From Bacteroides sp. OF04-15BH (GTDB taxonomy: Bacteria; Bacteroidota; Bacteroidia; Bacteroidales; Bacteroidaceae), in assembly GCF_003477995.1 (NCBI RefSeq), contig NZ_QUEM01000009.1:1-64000 (forward strand): DNA of 64,000 nt, in the 5' to 3' direction. Of the stretch, positions 37,988-47,276 are shown in pieces. Below the pieces are notes generated by a model. The model was not told the DNA's origin and did no database searches. It saw only the letters and a list, made by a program, of their open reading frames with translations. A program made the translations under genes and the position numbers. The stretch's first letter is position 1; the number at the start of each line of letters is the position of its first letter.

Positions 37988-39853
37988 TCATTCTCCGGAC
38001 GGAGTCGGCTGACTGTTTGCTCCGGTTAGGCCGAACGCTTCGCGCAGGATGCGGGTTTTGGCGGCACCCACGAGGGCGATGAGTTCGCTTTCTTCGGCTT
38101 CTTTGATGCGCTTCACACTGCGGAAATGTTTCAGCAACGTGCTTTTGGTGGCTTCGCCGATGCCTTTGATGGAATCCAGTTCCGAGGCTATCTGATGCTT
38201 GCTGCGCTTGTCTCTGTGGAAGGTGATGGCAAAGCGGTGCACTTCGTCCTGAATCTGTGTGAGCAGACGGAACAGGGGACTGTCTACCTTCATGCTGATG
38301 GTGGCCGCCGGAAATCCGTAGAGCAGCTCGTTCGTGCGGTGCTTGTCGTCTTTGGCCAGTCCGGCAATCGGAATGTCCAGATGCAACTGGTCCTGGATAA
38401 CCTGGCGTACGGCTTCCATCTGTCCCTTGCCACCGTCGGTAATGATCAGGTCGGGCAGGGGTGTTTCCTCCTGTACGGCTCTTTGATATTTGCGGAACAC
38501 CACCTCTTTCATCGAAGCGTAATCGTCCGGACCTTCTACGGTCTTGATGATATATTTGCGGTAGTCCTTCTTGCTGGGCTTGCACTTCTGAAATACCACA
38601 CACGCAGCCACGGCATCCGTTCCGGAGATATTCGAGTTGTCGAAGCATTCGATGCGCATGGGCAGTTTTGGCAGTTTCAGGCTGTCCTGGATTTCCTTCA
38701 TCAGGCGCATGCTTCTCTGTTCGGGATTCAGCTTCTCCTCCTGTTTCATGCGGTCGGCTTTATATTGCTTTACGTTGAGCAGCGACAGGTCCAGCAACTT
38801 TCTTTTTTCGCCCCGTTGCGGCACGGTGAAGATGACATTTTCCAGATTCAAGTAAATCTCAAACGGCACGATAATCTCACGCGAATCGTTCTTGTAGCGT
38901 TCTCTCATTTCAATGATACCGAGCGACAGCAGTTCCTCGTCGGTCTCGTTAAGCCGCTTTTTGAACTCAAAGGTGAAAGCCTGATTGATGCTTCCGTTGC
39001 TTACGTGCAGGTAGTTGATGTAGGCCGCCTTATCGTCGGTTTCGATGCTGAACACATCAATGCGGTGCAGGGTGCGGCTCACAATCTCACTCTTGCTGCG
39101 GTAGTTCTCCAGCAGCATATATTTCTGTTTGATGACCTGTGCTTCTTCAAAGCGCATCTCCTGAGCCAGTGTCTGCATCTCTTCCAGCATCTGGCGGCAG
39201 AGTTCGGCGGTGTTGCCTTTCAGAATTTCTTTGGCTTCCTGAATATACTTCATGTATTGCTCCACGGAGATGTTGCCGACGCAGGGTCCCAGACAGTTCT
39301 TGATGTGGTATTCCAGACACACTTTGTATTTCCCTTTTTCGATTGATTCGGGCGAAAGGGGCAGGGAACAGGTGCGCAGCGGATACAGTTTGGCAATCAC
39401 TTCGAGCAGACTGTTCAACGTGGGGATATGGCTGTAGGGACCGAAGTAAGTATAGCCCTTATGATTCAACTGGCGGGTCTTGAAGATGCGCGGAAAGTAT
39501 TCGTTCGTGATGCAGATGGACGGGTAGGTCTTGTCGTCTTTCAGCAATACATTGTAGCGTGGCTTGTAGCGTTTGATCAGATTGTTTTCGAGCAGCAGGG
39601 CATCCTCCTCTGTCTTGACCACGATGTATTTGATGTCCCGGATTTTTTTGACCAGCATGGCGGTCTTCCGGTTGTCATGCTCTTTGCTGAAATAAGAATA
39701 CACCCGTCGTTTCAGATTGCGCGCCTTACCCACATAGATGATTTCGTTCTGCTCATTGAGGTATTGGTAGCAACCCGGACATTCCGGAAGATTCAGCACA
39801 ATGTTCTTCAGATAGCTGTCGGTTTTTTCTTTTTCTTCTTGCGTCATATCCAT
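37988..39853 (-). CDS. uvrC: excinuclease ABC subunit C
   Basis: 621 residues from the ATG at 39853 (MDMTQEEKEKTDSYLKN). The frame is open further up but runs into a hairpin. GIY-YIG nuclease domain at about 22-100 (PGCYQYLNEQNEIIYVGKARNLKRRVYSYF), UVR domain near 195-240, an RNase H-like C-terminal nuclease (IECFDNSNISGTDAVAA... LIITDGGKGQ... GLAKDDKHRTNEL) and terminal helix-hairpin-helix repeats (LDSIKGIGEATKSTLL). Makes both incisions in nucleotide excision repair. The hairpin directly upstream may control expression. Confidence 0.95.
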   Translation of the reverse strand: MDMTQEEKEKTDSYLKNIVLNLPECPGCYQYLNEQNEIIYVGKARNLKRRVYSYFSKEHDNRKTAMLVKKIRDIKYIVVKTEEDALLLENNLIKRYKPRYNVLLKDDKTYPSICITNEYFPRIFKTRQLNHKGYTYFGPYSHIPTLNSLLEVIAKLYPLRTCSLPLSPESIEKGKYKVCLEYHIKNCLGPCVGNISVEQYMKYIQEAKEILKGNTAELCRQMLEEMQTLAQEMRFEEAQVIKQKYMLLENYRSKSEIVSRTLHRIDVFSIETDDKAAYINYLHVSNGSINQAFTFEFKKRLNETDEELLSLGIIEMRERYKNDSREIIVPFEIYLNLENVIFTVPQRGEKRKLLDLSLLNVKQYKADRMKQEEKLNPEQRSMRLMKEIQDSLKLPKLPMRIECFDNSNISGTDAVAACVVFQKCKPSKKDYRKYIIKTVEGPDDYASMKEVVFRKYQRAVQEETPLPDLIITDGGKGQMEAVRQVIQDQLHLDIPIAGLAKDDKHRTNELLYGFPAATISMKVDSPLFRLLTQIQDEVHRFAITFHRDKRSKHQIASELDSIKGIGEATKSTLLKHFRSVKRIKEAEESELIALVGAAKTRILREAFGLTGANSQPTPSGE

Positions 39854-39864
39854 TCGTCTCCTGT

Positions 39865-39896
39865 AAAAAATAAGGCTGTGGATTGCCACAGCCTTT
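39865..39896 (-). terminator. terminator or attenuator between apt and uvrC
   Basis: 10-bp stem AAGGCTGTGG / CCACAGCCTT with a T-rich tail on the minus strand, four bases after apt and ending 12 bases before the uvrC ATG. No room for a promoter between. Confidence 0.75.
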
Positions 39897-39900
39897 GTTC

Positions 39901-40431
39901 CTAGATTTTGATGAGCGTCGTGATTTCCGTATCCGGATCGAAAGTTTCTCTTCCGTTCAGACCCTCTCCGGTCAGTTCGATGATGAAGTTTATGTAGATC
40001 TTTTTGGGGTGGAATTTCTGCACGAGATTGTATACCGCTTTCATGGAGCCGCCCGTTGCGAGCAGGTCGTCATGAATCAAAACCACATCGTTTTCGTCGA
40101 TGGCATCCTTATGGATTTCGATGGTGTCCTTGCCGTATTCCTTCATATAGCTTTCGCTGATGGTCTCGGCCGGAAGCTTTCCCGGCTTGCGGGCGAGCAC
40201 AAATCCTGCGTTCAATTTTACGGCAGCGGCGGCACCCAGAATGAATCCGCGCGACTCGATGCCGACTACTTTGGTAATCCCTTTGTCCTTATAAAGGTCA
40301 TACACTTCGTTGACCATAATCTTCATGCACTTGGGATTCTTGAAGAGGGTAGACACATCCTTGAACTGAATGCCCGGGATTGGGAAATCGGGGATGTTTC
40401 TCAAGTTTTTTATTAATGTTTCGTTATTCAT
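39901..40431 (-). CDS. apt: adenine phosphoribosyltransferase
   Basis: 176 residues from the ATG at 40431 (MNNETLIKNLRNIPDFPIPGIQFKDVSTL). Salvages adenine to AMP with PRPP. The PRPP-binding motif VVLIHDDLLATGGSM is near residue 118 and VGIESRGFILGAAAA near 56. A TTG two codons upstream is a weaker start. Part of the mnmG-apt-uvrC set on the minus strand; a parS-like palindrome separates it from mnmG. Confidence 0.95.
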   Translation of the reverse strand: MNNETLIKNLRNIPDFPIPGIQFKDVSTLFKNPKCMKIMVNEVYDLYKDKGITKVVGIESRGFILGAAAAVKLNAGFVLARKPGKLPAETISESYMKEYGKDTIEIHKDAIDENDVVLIHDDLLATGGSMKAVYNLVQKFHPKKIYINFIIELTGEGLNGRETFDPDTEITTLIKI

Positions 40432-40463
40432 ATACAATCAATTAGGTTTGTTTGTTTAAGTAA

Positions 40464-40479
40464 TGTTTCACGTGAAACC
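40464..40479. promoter_or_regulatory. parS-like centromere site
   Basis: TGTTTCACGTGAAACC. The inner GTTTCACGTGAAAC is a perfect 14-bp palindrome, and 15 of 16 bases agree with the ParB-binding parS consensus TGTTTCACGTGAAACA. Six bases beyond the end of mnmG. Confidence 0.75.
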
Positions 40480-40485
40480 TGCATT

Positions 40486-42357
40486 TTATCTTCCCAGAAG
40501 AACGAGCAGAACGTTGATGTCGCTTGGGGAAACTCCCGGAATTCTGCCGGCCTGAGCCAGGGTCTCGGGGTTGATTTTGCTCAGCTTCTGACGGGCTTCG
40601 GTGGAGAGTGAGTTCATGCTTGCGTAGTCAAAGCGTCCGCGAATCTTGATGCTCTCCAAACGCTGCATCTTGTCGGCGATGACTTTCTCGCGGGCTATGT
40701 ATCCGTGATACTTCATCTTGATTTCGGCAGCCTCGATAATTTCCTCGCGGCGTTCGGTGATGCTGTCGAGCAGATGCTGCAACGGTTCGATATAAGGAGC
40801 AATGTTGAGCAGTGTGATCTGAGGACGATTGATCACGTCAAACAGTTTGCAACCGTAGCGCAGTGGAGTAGAGCCGAGCGCTTCGAGGCCGGCGTTGATG
40901 AGTGCCGGTTTCAAAGAGAAGTTTTCGCAGAAACGGATAATCTCTTCGATCTTCTCTTTCTTGCGCATCCAGTTCTGGTAACGTGCCGATCCGGCCAGTC
41001 CCATCTTGTAGGCCACTTCCGTGAGTCGGGCGTCGGCATCATCCTGACGGAGCAAGATGCGGTACTCGGCTCTTGAGGTGAACATACGGTAAGGTTCGTC
41101 CACTCCCTTGGTGACCAAGTCGTCAATCAGAACACCGATGTACGATTCATCGCGGTGCATGATGAACGGATCCGATCCGCCACATTTCAAGGCGGCATTG
41201 ATACCGGCTACGATACCCTGTCCGGCGGCCTCCTCGTATCCGGTCGTTCCGTTCACCTGTCCGGCGAAATAGAGTCCCGAAATGATTTTCGATTCCAGGG
41301 TATGTTCCAGTTGGGTTGGATCAAAGAAGTCATACTCGATGGCATATCCCGGGCGGTATACAACCAGGTCGCGGAAAGCCGGAATCTTTTTCAAGGCCTG
41401 GATCTGAATATCCAGAGGCAGGCTGGATGAAAAACCGTTCAGATAATATTCCTGAGTGGTCTCGCCTTCCGGCTCCAGAAACAGCTGGTGCTGCTCCCGT
41501 TCGGCAAAGGTGACGATTTTGGTTTCAATGCTCGGGCAATATCTCGGACCGATACTTTGAATCTGTCCGTTGTATAAAGGAGAGTCGGCAAGTCCGCTGC
41601 GGAGCACATCGTGCACCTCGGGGGTCGTGTAGCAGGTCCAACAGGTGAGCTGTTTTAATTTCCGCTCTTCTTCCATGAAAGAGAAACGGTGAAAGTCGTG
41701 TTCTCCCTCTTGTATGGTCATATCCTCGAAATGAACACTTCGTCCGTCGATACGTACGGGAGTACCGGTTTTCATTCTTCCGGCAGTGATGCCGTGGCGT
41801 GTGATGGATTCGGTCAGGTGATAAGAAGCCGGTTCGGCCACGCGTCCTCCCGGGATTTGTGTCCGTCCGATGTGCATCAGTCCGTTGAGGAATGTTCCGG
41901 CAGTCAGCACCACACATTTGGCTTGAATGGTCAGATCAAAGTAGGTGCGCACTCCTTTGACCTCTTTGTCTTCTACGATGAGTTCTTTCACCTGGTCCTG
42001 CCAGATGTGCAGGTTGGGTGTGTTCTCCAGAATCTCTCTCCAGTTCCAGATAAACTTGCCGCGGTCGCATTGGGCGCGGGGGCTCCACATGGCCGGTCCC
42101 TTGGAACGGTTCAGCATTCTGAACTGAATGGAGCTGCGATCGGTTACGATACCCATGAAGCCTCCCAGGGCATCCACTTCGCGTACAATCTGACCTTTCG
42201 CAATGCCACCGACAGCCGGGTTACAACTCATCTGTGCAATCTTGTTCATGTCCATGGTAATGAGACAAGTCTTGGCACCGATATTGGCAGCGGCAGCGGC
42301 GGCTTCGCATCCGGCGTGTCCTGCTCCGATAACAATTACGTCGTATTTAAAATCCAT
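40486..42357 (-). CDS. mnmG: tRNA uridine 5-carboxymethylaminomethyl modification enzyme MnmG
   Basis: 623 residues (E. coli MnmG/GidA 629). With MnmE it builds cmnm5U34 in tRNA wobble positions. FAD motif VIVIGAGHAGCEAA (8-21), CNPAVGGIAKGQIVREVDALGG (about 46-67), the catalytic Cys region in WTCYTTP and EGETTQEYYLNGFSSSLP are all present. In many bacteria gidA lies near the replication origin. A minus-strand -7 box TACTTTTG lies 27 bases before the ATG. Confidence 0.97.
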   Translation of the reverse strand: MDFKYDVIVIGAGHAGCEAAAAAANIGAKTCLITMDMNKIAQMSCNPAVGGIAKGQIVREVDALGGFMGIVTDRSSIQFRMLNRSKGPAMWSPRAQCDRGKFIWNWREILENTPNLHIWQDQVKELIVEDKEVKGVRTYFDLTIQAKCVVLTAGTFLNGLMHIGRTQIPGGRVAEPASYHLTESITRHGITAGRMKTGTPVRIDGRSVHFEDMTIQEGEHDFHRFSFMEEERKLKQLTCWTCYTTPEVHDVLRSGLADSPLYNGQIQSIGPRYCPSIETKIVTFAEREQHQLFLEPEGETTQEYYLNGFSSSLPLDIQIQALKKIPAFRDLVVYRPGYAIEYDFFDPTQLEHTLESKIISGLYFAGQVNGTTGYEEAAGQGIVAGINAALKCGGSDPFIMHRDESYIGVLIDDLVTKGVDEPYRMFTSRAEYRILLRQDDADARLTEVAYKMGLAGSARYQNWMRKKEKIEEIIRFCENFSLKPALINAGLEALGSTPLRYGCKLFDVINRPQITLLNIAPYIEPLQHLLDSITERREEIIEAAEIKMKYHGYIAREKVIADKMQRLESIKIRGRFDYASMNSLSTEARQKLSKINPETLAQAGRIPGVSPSDINVLLVLLGR

Positions 42358-42383
42358 TATTAAAGAGATGTTTTTAGTGTTTG

Positions 42384-42391
42384 CAAAAGTA
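42384..42391 (-). promoter_or_regulatory. mnmG -7 box
   Basis: Minus-strand TACTTTTG, 27 bases upstream of the ATG. Confidence 0.55.
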
Positions 42392-42422
42392 ATGTATTTT
42401 TAGGAATATATTGGATATTTCT

Positions 42423-42453
42423 TTTGTGCAATCACGGATTTAGATTAAATTTG
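42423..42453 (+). promoter_or_regulatory. frdCAB promoter
   Basis: TTTG (42423-42426), 19 bases, TAAATTTG (42446-42453): the full Bacteroides consensus, fitting the very high expression suggested by codon use. It leaves a leader of about 65 bases. Confidence 0.8.
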
Positions 42454-42525
42454 CATCTTATTAAAAGTGTACCAAGTATACTATTTTCTTAATTTAATTT
42501 TTAAATAATTTAATTTCAATCATTT

Positions 42526-43203
42526 ATGTGGTTATGTGATTCATCTATTGGACGTAAGGTTGTGATGTCAGTAACTGGTATTGCCCTGGTCCTGTTCTTG
42601 ACGTTCCATGCGTCAATGAACGTTGTGGCACTGTTCTCTGCAGAAGGCTACAACATGATTTGTGAATTCCTGGGCGCAAACTGGTATGCAGTAGCTGCAA
42701 CCATCGGTTTGGCTGCCTTGGTAGTGATTCATATTATTTATGCGTTCTGGCTGACTATCCAGAACCGTCGTGCCCGCGGTAACAACCGTTACGATGTTAC
42801 TGCAAAACCTGAAAAGGTAGAGTGGGCTTCACAGAACATGTTGGCCCTGGGTGTGATCGTAGTTTTGGGTATGCTCCTGCACTTGTACAACTTCTGGTAC
42901 AACATGATGTTTGCCGAGTTGTTGGGTGATCCTTACCTGGGTGGCATTCATGCAACAGACGGTTACGGATACATCGTGCAGACCTTCAGCAATCCGGTTT
43001 ACACTGTATTGTATGTAATCTGGTTGTTCGCTATCTGGTTCCACTTGACTCATGGTTTCTGGAGTGCTATCCACACTTTGGGTTGGAATGGTAAGATCTG
43101 GTTCAACCGTTGGAAGGTTATCGGTAACATCTATGCAACAGTAATCATGCTGATGTTCCTTGTAGTAGCTTTGTATTTCTCTTTTTGCGGTAGCTGCTGC
43201 TAA
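42526..43203 (+). CDS. frdC: fumarate reductase/succinate dehydrogenase cytochrome b subunit
   Basis: 225 residues, five membrane segments, of the b558-type cytochrome b family (SdhC of Bacillus, FrdC of Wolinella). Anchors the enzyme, binds two hemes and oxidises menaquinol. Candidate heme histidines are H28 (LTFHASMN), H69 (VIHIIYAF), H119 (LLHLYNF) and H173/H176 (WFHLTHGFW). In Bacteroides it works mainly as fumarate reductase in the succinate/propionate pathway. First gene of the three-gene operon, with T-ending codons as in highly expressed genes. Confidence 0.94.
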   Translation: MWLCDSSIGRKVVMSVTGIALVLFLTFHASMNVVALFSAEGYNMICEFLGANWYAVAATIGLAALVVIHIIYAFWLTIQNRRARGNNRYDVTAKPEKVEWASQNMLALGVIVVLGMLLHLYNFWYNMMFAELLGDPYLGGIHATDGYGYIVQTFSNPVYTVLYVIWLFAIWFHLTHGFWSAIHTLGWNGKIWFNRWKVIGNIYATVIMLMFLVVALYFSFCGSCC

Positions 43204-43238
43204 TTAAATTTCACGAATCATTAAATAGAAAAAGTATT

Positions 43239-45221
43239 ATGACTAAGATAATCGATTCAAAAATACCTGAAGGTCCAATAGCTGAGAAATGGACCAACTA
43301 TAAAGCTCATCAGAAATTGGTGAACCCGGCTAACAAGCGTCGCTTGGACATCATCGTAGTAGGTACCGGTCTGGCCGGAGCTTCTGCTGCCGCTTCATTG
43401 GGTGAGATGGGATTCCGTGTATTCAACTTCTGTATTCAGGACTCTCCTCGTCGTGCTCACTCTATCGCTGCTCAGGGTGGTATCAATGCTGCCAAGAACT
43501 ATCAGAACGACGGTGACTCTGTTTATCGTTTGTTCTACGATACAGTAAAGGGTGGTGACTACCGTGCTCGTGAAGCTAACGTTTATCGTTTGGCTGAGGT
43601 TTCTAACGCCATCATCGACCAGTGCGTGGCTCAGGGTGTTCCTTTCGCTCGCGAATACGGCGGTATGTTGGCTAACCGTTCATTCGGTGGTGCTCAGGTA
43701 TCTCGTACTTTCTATGCAAAGGGTCAGACTGGTCAGCAGTTGCTGTTGGGTGCTTACTCTTCATTGAGCTGCCAGGTAAACGCTGGTACAGTTAAGCTGT
43801 ATACTCGTTATGAGATGATGGATCTGGTTATGATCGACGGCCGTGCTCGCGGTATCATCGCTCGTAACCTGGTAACTGGTAAGCTGGAGCGTTTCGCTGC
43901 TCACGCAGTAGTTATCGCAACCGGTGGTTATGGAAACACTTACTTCCTTTCTACTAACGCTATGGGATGTAACTGTTCTGCCGCTATGCAGTGCTACCGT
44001 AAGGGTGCTTGGTTTGCTAACCCTGCTTACGTTCAGATCCACCCGACTTGTATTCCGGTACACGGAGACAAGCAGTCTAAGCTGACTTTGATGTCTGAGT
44101 CTCTGCGTAACGACGGTCGTATCTGGGTTCCTAAGAAGATCGAAGATGCCAAGGCATTGCAGGCTGGTACCAAGAAGGGTAGCGATATTCCGGAAGAGGA
44201 TCGTGACTACTACTTGGAGCGTCGTTATCCGGCATTCGGTAACTTGGTTCCTCGTGACGTGGCTTCACGTGCTGCCAAAGAGCGTTGCGATAAGGGCTTC
44301 GGCGTAAACAACACCGGTTTGGCTGTATTCCTCGACTTCTCAGAAAGTATCGAGCGTCTGGGTATCGACGTTGTATTGCAGCGTTATGGTAACCTGTTCG
44401 ATATGTACGAAGAGATCACCGACGTAAATCCAGGTGAGTTGGCTAAGGAAATCAACGGTGTGAAGTACTACAACCCAATGATGATTTATCCGGCTATCCA
44501 CTATACAATGGGTGGTATCTGGGTAGACTATGAGTTGCAGACTTCAATCAAGGGTCTGTTCGCTATCGGTGAGTGTAACTTCTCAGACCACGGAGCAAAC
44601 CGCTTGGGTGCTTCTGCATTGATGCAGGGATTGGCTGACGGTTACTTCGTATTGCCTTACACCATCCAGAACTATCTGGCTGACCAGATCACTGTTCCTC
44701 GTTTCTCTACCGATCTGCCTGAGTTCGCAGCTGCAGAGAAAGACGTACAGAGTCGTATCGATCACCTGATGGGTATCCACGGTAAGCGTTCTGTTGATTC
44801 TATCCACAAGGAACTGGGTCACATCATGTGGGAGTACGTAGGTATGGGCCGTACAGAAGAAGGCTTGAAAACTGCTTTGGTTTGCCTGAAAGAGATCCGC
44901 AAGGAATTCGAAACTAACCTGTTCGTTCCGGGTTCTAAGGAAGGTGTAAACGTTGAGTTGGAGAAGGCTATCCGTTTGAACGACTTCATCACTATGGGTG
45001 AGTTGATCGCTTACGATGCATTGAACCGTAACGAGTCTTGTGGTGGTCACTTCCGTGAAGAGTACCAGACCGAGGAAGGCGAGGCTAAGCGTGATGACGA
45101 GAACTACTTCTATGTAGCTTGCTGGGAGTATCAGGGTTCTGACGACAAGGCTCCGGTATTGTACAAAGAGCCTCTGGTTTACGAAGCAATCAAGGTACAG
45201 ACTCGTAACTACAAGAGCTAA
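43239..45221 (+). CDS. frdA: fumarate reductase/succinate dehydrogenase flavoprotein subunit
   Basis: 660 residues. Carries covalent FAD and the fumarate/succinate site. [19 protein letters not shown] (residues about 36-54) binds FAD, and [25 protein letters not shown] (about 76-100) contains the His-linked flavin site and mobile-loop region. [15 protein letters not shown] and [19 protein letters not shown] are active-site segments. Longer than E. coli FrdA (602), similar to the Wolinella type. Codons are strongly biased (CGT, GCT, AAC, GGT). 35 bases after frdC. Confidence 0.96.
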   Translation: MTKIIDSKIPEGPIAEKWTNYKAHQKLVNPANKRRLDIIVVGTGLAGASAAASLGEMGFRVFNFCIQDSPRRAHSIAAQGGINAAKNYQNDGDSVYRLFYDTVKGGDYRAREANVYRLAEVSNAIIDQCVAQGVPFAREYGGMLANRSFGGAQVSRTFYAKGQTGQQLLLGAYSSLSCQVNAGTVKLYTRYEMMDLVMIDGRARGIIARNLVTGKLERFAAHAVVIATGGYGNTYFLSTNAMGCNCSAAMQCYRKGAWFANPAYVQIHPTCIPVHGDKQSKLTLMSESLRNDGRIWVPKKIEDAKALQAGTKKGSDIPEEDRDYYLERRYPAFGNLVPRDVASRAAKERCDKGFGVNNTGLAVFLDFSESIERLGIDVVLQRYGNLFDMYEEITDVNPGELAKEINGVKYYNPMMIYPAIHYTMGGIWVDYELQTSIKGLFAIGECNFSDHGANRLGASALMQGLADGYFVLPYTIQNYLADQITVPRFSTDLPEFAAAEKDVQSRIDHLMGIHGKRSVDSIHKELGHIMWEYVGMGRTEEGLKTALVCLKEIRKEFETNLFVPGSKEGVNVELEKAIRLNDFITMGELIAYDALNRNESCGGHFREEYQTEEGEAKRDDENYFYVACWEYQGSDDKAPVLYKEPLVYEAIKVQTRNYKS

Positions 45222-45258
45222 TTAACGGTGTGTTCAACGATTATTAAAGACAAAAACA

Positions 45259-46017
45259 ATGGAAAAAAATATTTCATTTAAACTTAGATATTGGCGTCAG
45301 AACGGACCGAAAGATAAAGGTCACTTCGACGAGCGCGAGATGAAAGATATTCCGGGCGACACTTCATTCCTGGAAATGCTCGACATTCTGAACGAGCAGT
45401 TGGTTGAGGAAGGCAAGGAGCCATTCGTATTTGACCACGACTGCCGCGAGGGTATCTGCGGTATGTGCTCTCTGTACATCAACGGTACTCCACACGGTAA
45501 GACTGAGCGCGGTGCTACAACTTGTCAGTTGTATATGCGTAAGTTCAACGATGGTGATACCATTACTGTTGAGCCATGGCGCTCTGCCGGTTTCCCGGTA
45601 ATTAAGGACTGTATGGTAGACCGTACAGCATTTGATAAGATCATGCAGGCCGGTGGTTATGTAACTCTGCGTGCCGGACAGCCACAGGATGCTAATGCAA
45701 TCCTGATTCCGAAGCAGAACGCTGACGAGGCTATGGACTGCGCAAGCTGTATCGGTTGTGGTGCTTGTGTTGCTGCATGTAAGAACGGTTCAGCTATGTT
45801 GTTCGTTTCTTCTAAGGTAAGCCAGCTGGCTCTGTTGCCACAGGGACGTCCTGAAGCTGCACGTCGTGCTAAGGCCATGATCGCTAAGATGGACGAGCTG
45901 GGCTTCGGTAACTGTACTAACACCCGTGCTTGTGAGGCTGTTTGTCCGAAGAACGAAAGCATCGCCAACATCGCCCGTTTGAACCGTGAGTTCATCAAGG
46001 CTAAGTTGAACGACTAA
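45259..46017 (+). CDS. frdB: fumarate reductase/succinate dehydrogenase iron-sulfur subunit
   Basis: 252 residues. Passes electrons from quinol to FAD through three clusters. N-terminal 2Fe-2S ligands in DCREGICGMCSLYING with a later TTCQLYM, then CASCIGCGACVAACKN (4Fe-4S) and CTNTRACEAVCPKNESI (3Fe-4S/4Fe-4S region). Same codon bias as frdC and frdA. 37 bases after frdA and followed by a terminator. Confidence 0.96.
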   Translation: MEKNISFKLRYWRQNGPKDKGHFDEREMKDIPGDTSFLEMLDILNEQLVEEGKEPFVFDHDCREGICGMCSLYINGTPHGKTERGATTCQLYMRKFNDGDTITVEPWRSAGFPVIKDCMVDRTAFDKIMQAGGYVTLRAGQPQDANAILIPKQNADEAMDCASCIGCGACVAACKNGSAMLFVSSKVSQLALLPQGRPEAARRAKAMIAKMDELGFGNCTNTRACEAVCPKNESIANIARLNREFIKAKLND

Positions 46018-46066
46018 TCAGTGCTCTACGGGGCTGAAAATGCCTCTGAGTATCTATTTATAACAA

Positions 46067-46101
46067 GAAAGCGGAATCGCCAATCGGTGGTTCCGCTTTT
46101 T
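46067..46101 (+). terminator. frdCAB terminator
   Basis: AAAGCGGAATCGCC-AATC-GGTGGTTCCGCTTT with T-runs, 50 bases after frdB. Confidence 0.87.
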
Positions 46102-46528
46102 GTTTTTATTGTATCTGGGATGATTTTCTCAGTTCATGATTTACACGTCTTCTTGCAGAAAATCCTTGTTTTTTATAAGTGGCTTTTATCAGGCATTTCC
46201 ATCTGTTTTTTTACTCTGCAATGATCAACGCAAGGAGTCTTATTTGACATCTTTGAAAAGGTTAAAGGTATCTTGAGATTACCAGACTTCAGATTCCGAT
46301 GATGGTTCTTTGCAAAGTTTTTATGTAGAGCCTACTTTTAGAAGAAAGATTCTCTTTGTTTTTTTATGATGTTATCATTTGTTTTTGGTGGAGATTTTGA
46401 TTGCATCGGGATTTAGGTCCAATGGAATTAAAAAAGACAGGTGATGCGTTTGGCATAGATTATTTTTCTATTTTTGCAAAACAACCCTACTTGAAAAGTA
46501 AGTATCAACCAATAATTATTTAAGTGTT
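46102..46528. other. 427-bp intergenic region
   Basis: Apart from the lipoprotein promoter box (46469-46476) I see no gene and no strong structure. One isolated GGGATGATTTTC unit near 46118 resembles the palindromic repeat. Confidence 0.5.
46469..46476 (+). promoter_or_regulatory. -7 box of the small lipoprotein gene
   Basis: TATTTTTG, with a TTTG (46449-46452) 16 bases upstream, slightly short spacing. Confidence 0.5.
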
Positions 46529-46903
46529 ATGAGAAAATTAAAGAACCTGTTCTGTATTTTTTGGGTTAGTTTCTTCAGTCTTGTGTTGTTCTCCTGTTCT
46601 ACGGAGGAAGAAGAAAGCGGTGTAGTCAGTTATACGATGGGATTTGATACGGTTCAAAGTTCGGACCTTTCAGATTTGGCAGTCATTGAGTCGGCCTATA
46701 AGGCAGCTTTGGGGACTAATGACAATACATTCAAGATGGAAGGAAAAGTTCAGGATTGCGACCAGAAAGTATTACAGACCTGTCAGAAAGTGGAAACGAA
46801 ACTGGACACCTGTGACTGGCATGGCAGTTATACTTTCTGTATTAGAAATATTTCGACAACCCAAACCATCTACTCGAAAACCTATGAGAAGAAGGTTCCT
46901 TAA
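46529..46903 (+). CDS. small hypothetical lipoprotein
   Basis: 124 residues. Signal peptide with a lipobox LFSC (Cys23), followed by S-T-E-E-E-E-S, so probably surface-directed or outer-membrane lipidated. The mature part has five further cysteines (in DCDQK, TCQK, DTCDW, FCIRN and nearby), suggesting disulfides, and a predicted beta-rich C-terminal half. I do not recognise a family. Monocistronic, with its own -7 box and a following hairpin. Confidence 0.65.
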   Translation: MRKLKNLFCIFWVSFFSLVLFSCSTEEEESGVVSYTMGFDTVQSSDLSDLAVIESAYKAALGTNDNTFKMEGKVQDCDQKVLQTCQKVETKLDTCDWHGSYTFCIRNISTTQTIYSKTYEKKVP

Positions 46904-46948
46904 AGGAACTTCGGATTGGGAGACATCACCTTTGGGGATGACTTTGAT

Positions 46949-46996
46949 AACTCTGTAGGTTTTCCATCAGAAATAGAAAATCTACAGAGTTTGTTT
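46949..46996 (+). terminator. terminator of the lipoprotein gene
   Basis: AACTCTGTAG / CTACAGAGTT with an inner TTTTC/GAAAA and a T-rich tail. Confidence 0.75.
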
Positions 46997-47206
46997 TGTC
47001 TTTCCATTTTTCTAAAGAAGGCTTTAAGGACATACTCTAAAAAATGAATATCAGACTTTAGAATTTCCGTACGGAAGGAGGGAAGCAAGCAAAAAATGAA
47101 GTCTCAGCGCTTTGAAATGGAGATAAGTATTTGATATTTTACTTGTTATCTATAAAAATGAAGAAACGAGAAACAAGTCAAATAGAAACGTTTTGTTAAA
47201 ATAGAG

Positions 47207-47252
47207 AAAATGCAGTTCAAAATCATTAAAAGTGACTCTTGAACTGCATTTT
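47207..47252 (-). terminator. dprA terminator
   Basis: 14-bp perfect stem AAAATGCAGTTCAA / TTGAACTGCATTTT, 25 bases after the dprA stop on the minus strand. Confidence 0.8.
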
Positions 47253-47276
47253 CTTTTTGAAATTTTTCCAGCCTCC

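Larger units (their letters stand above)
46904..47276. other. intergenic region between the lipoprotein gene and dprA
   Basis: Two convergent terminators (46949-46996 and 47207-47252) and otherwise AT-rich sequence with no supported gene. Confidence 0.55.

Noticed and set aside
38126..39346. 406-codon open frame antisense to uvrC
   Set aside because: uvrC is certain on the other strand; the frame is compositional.
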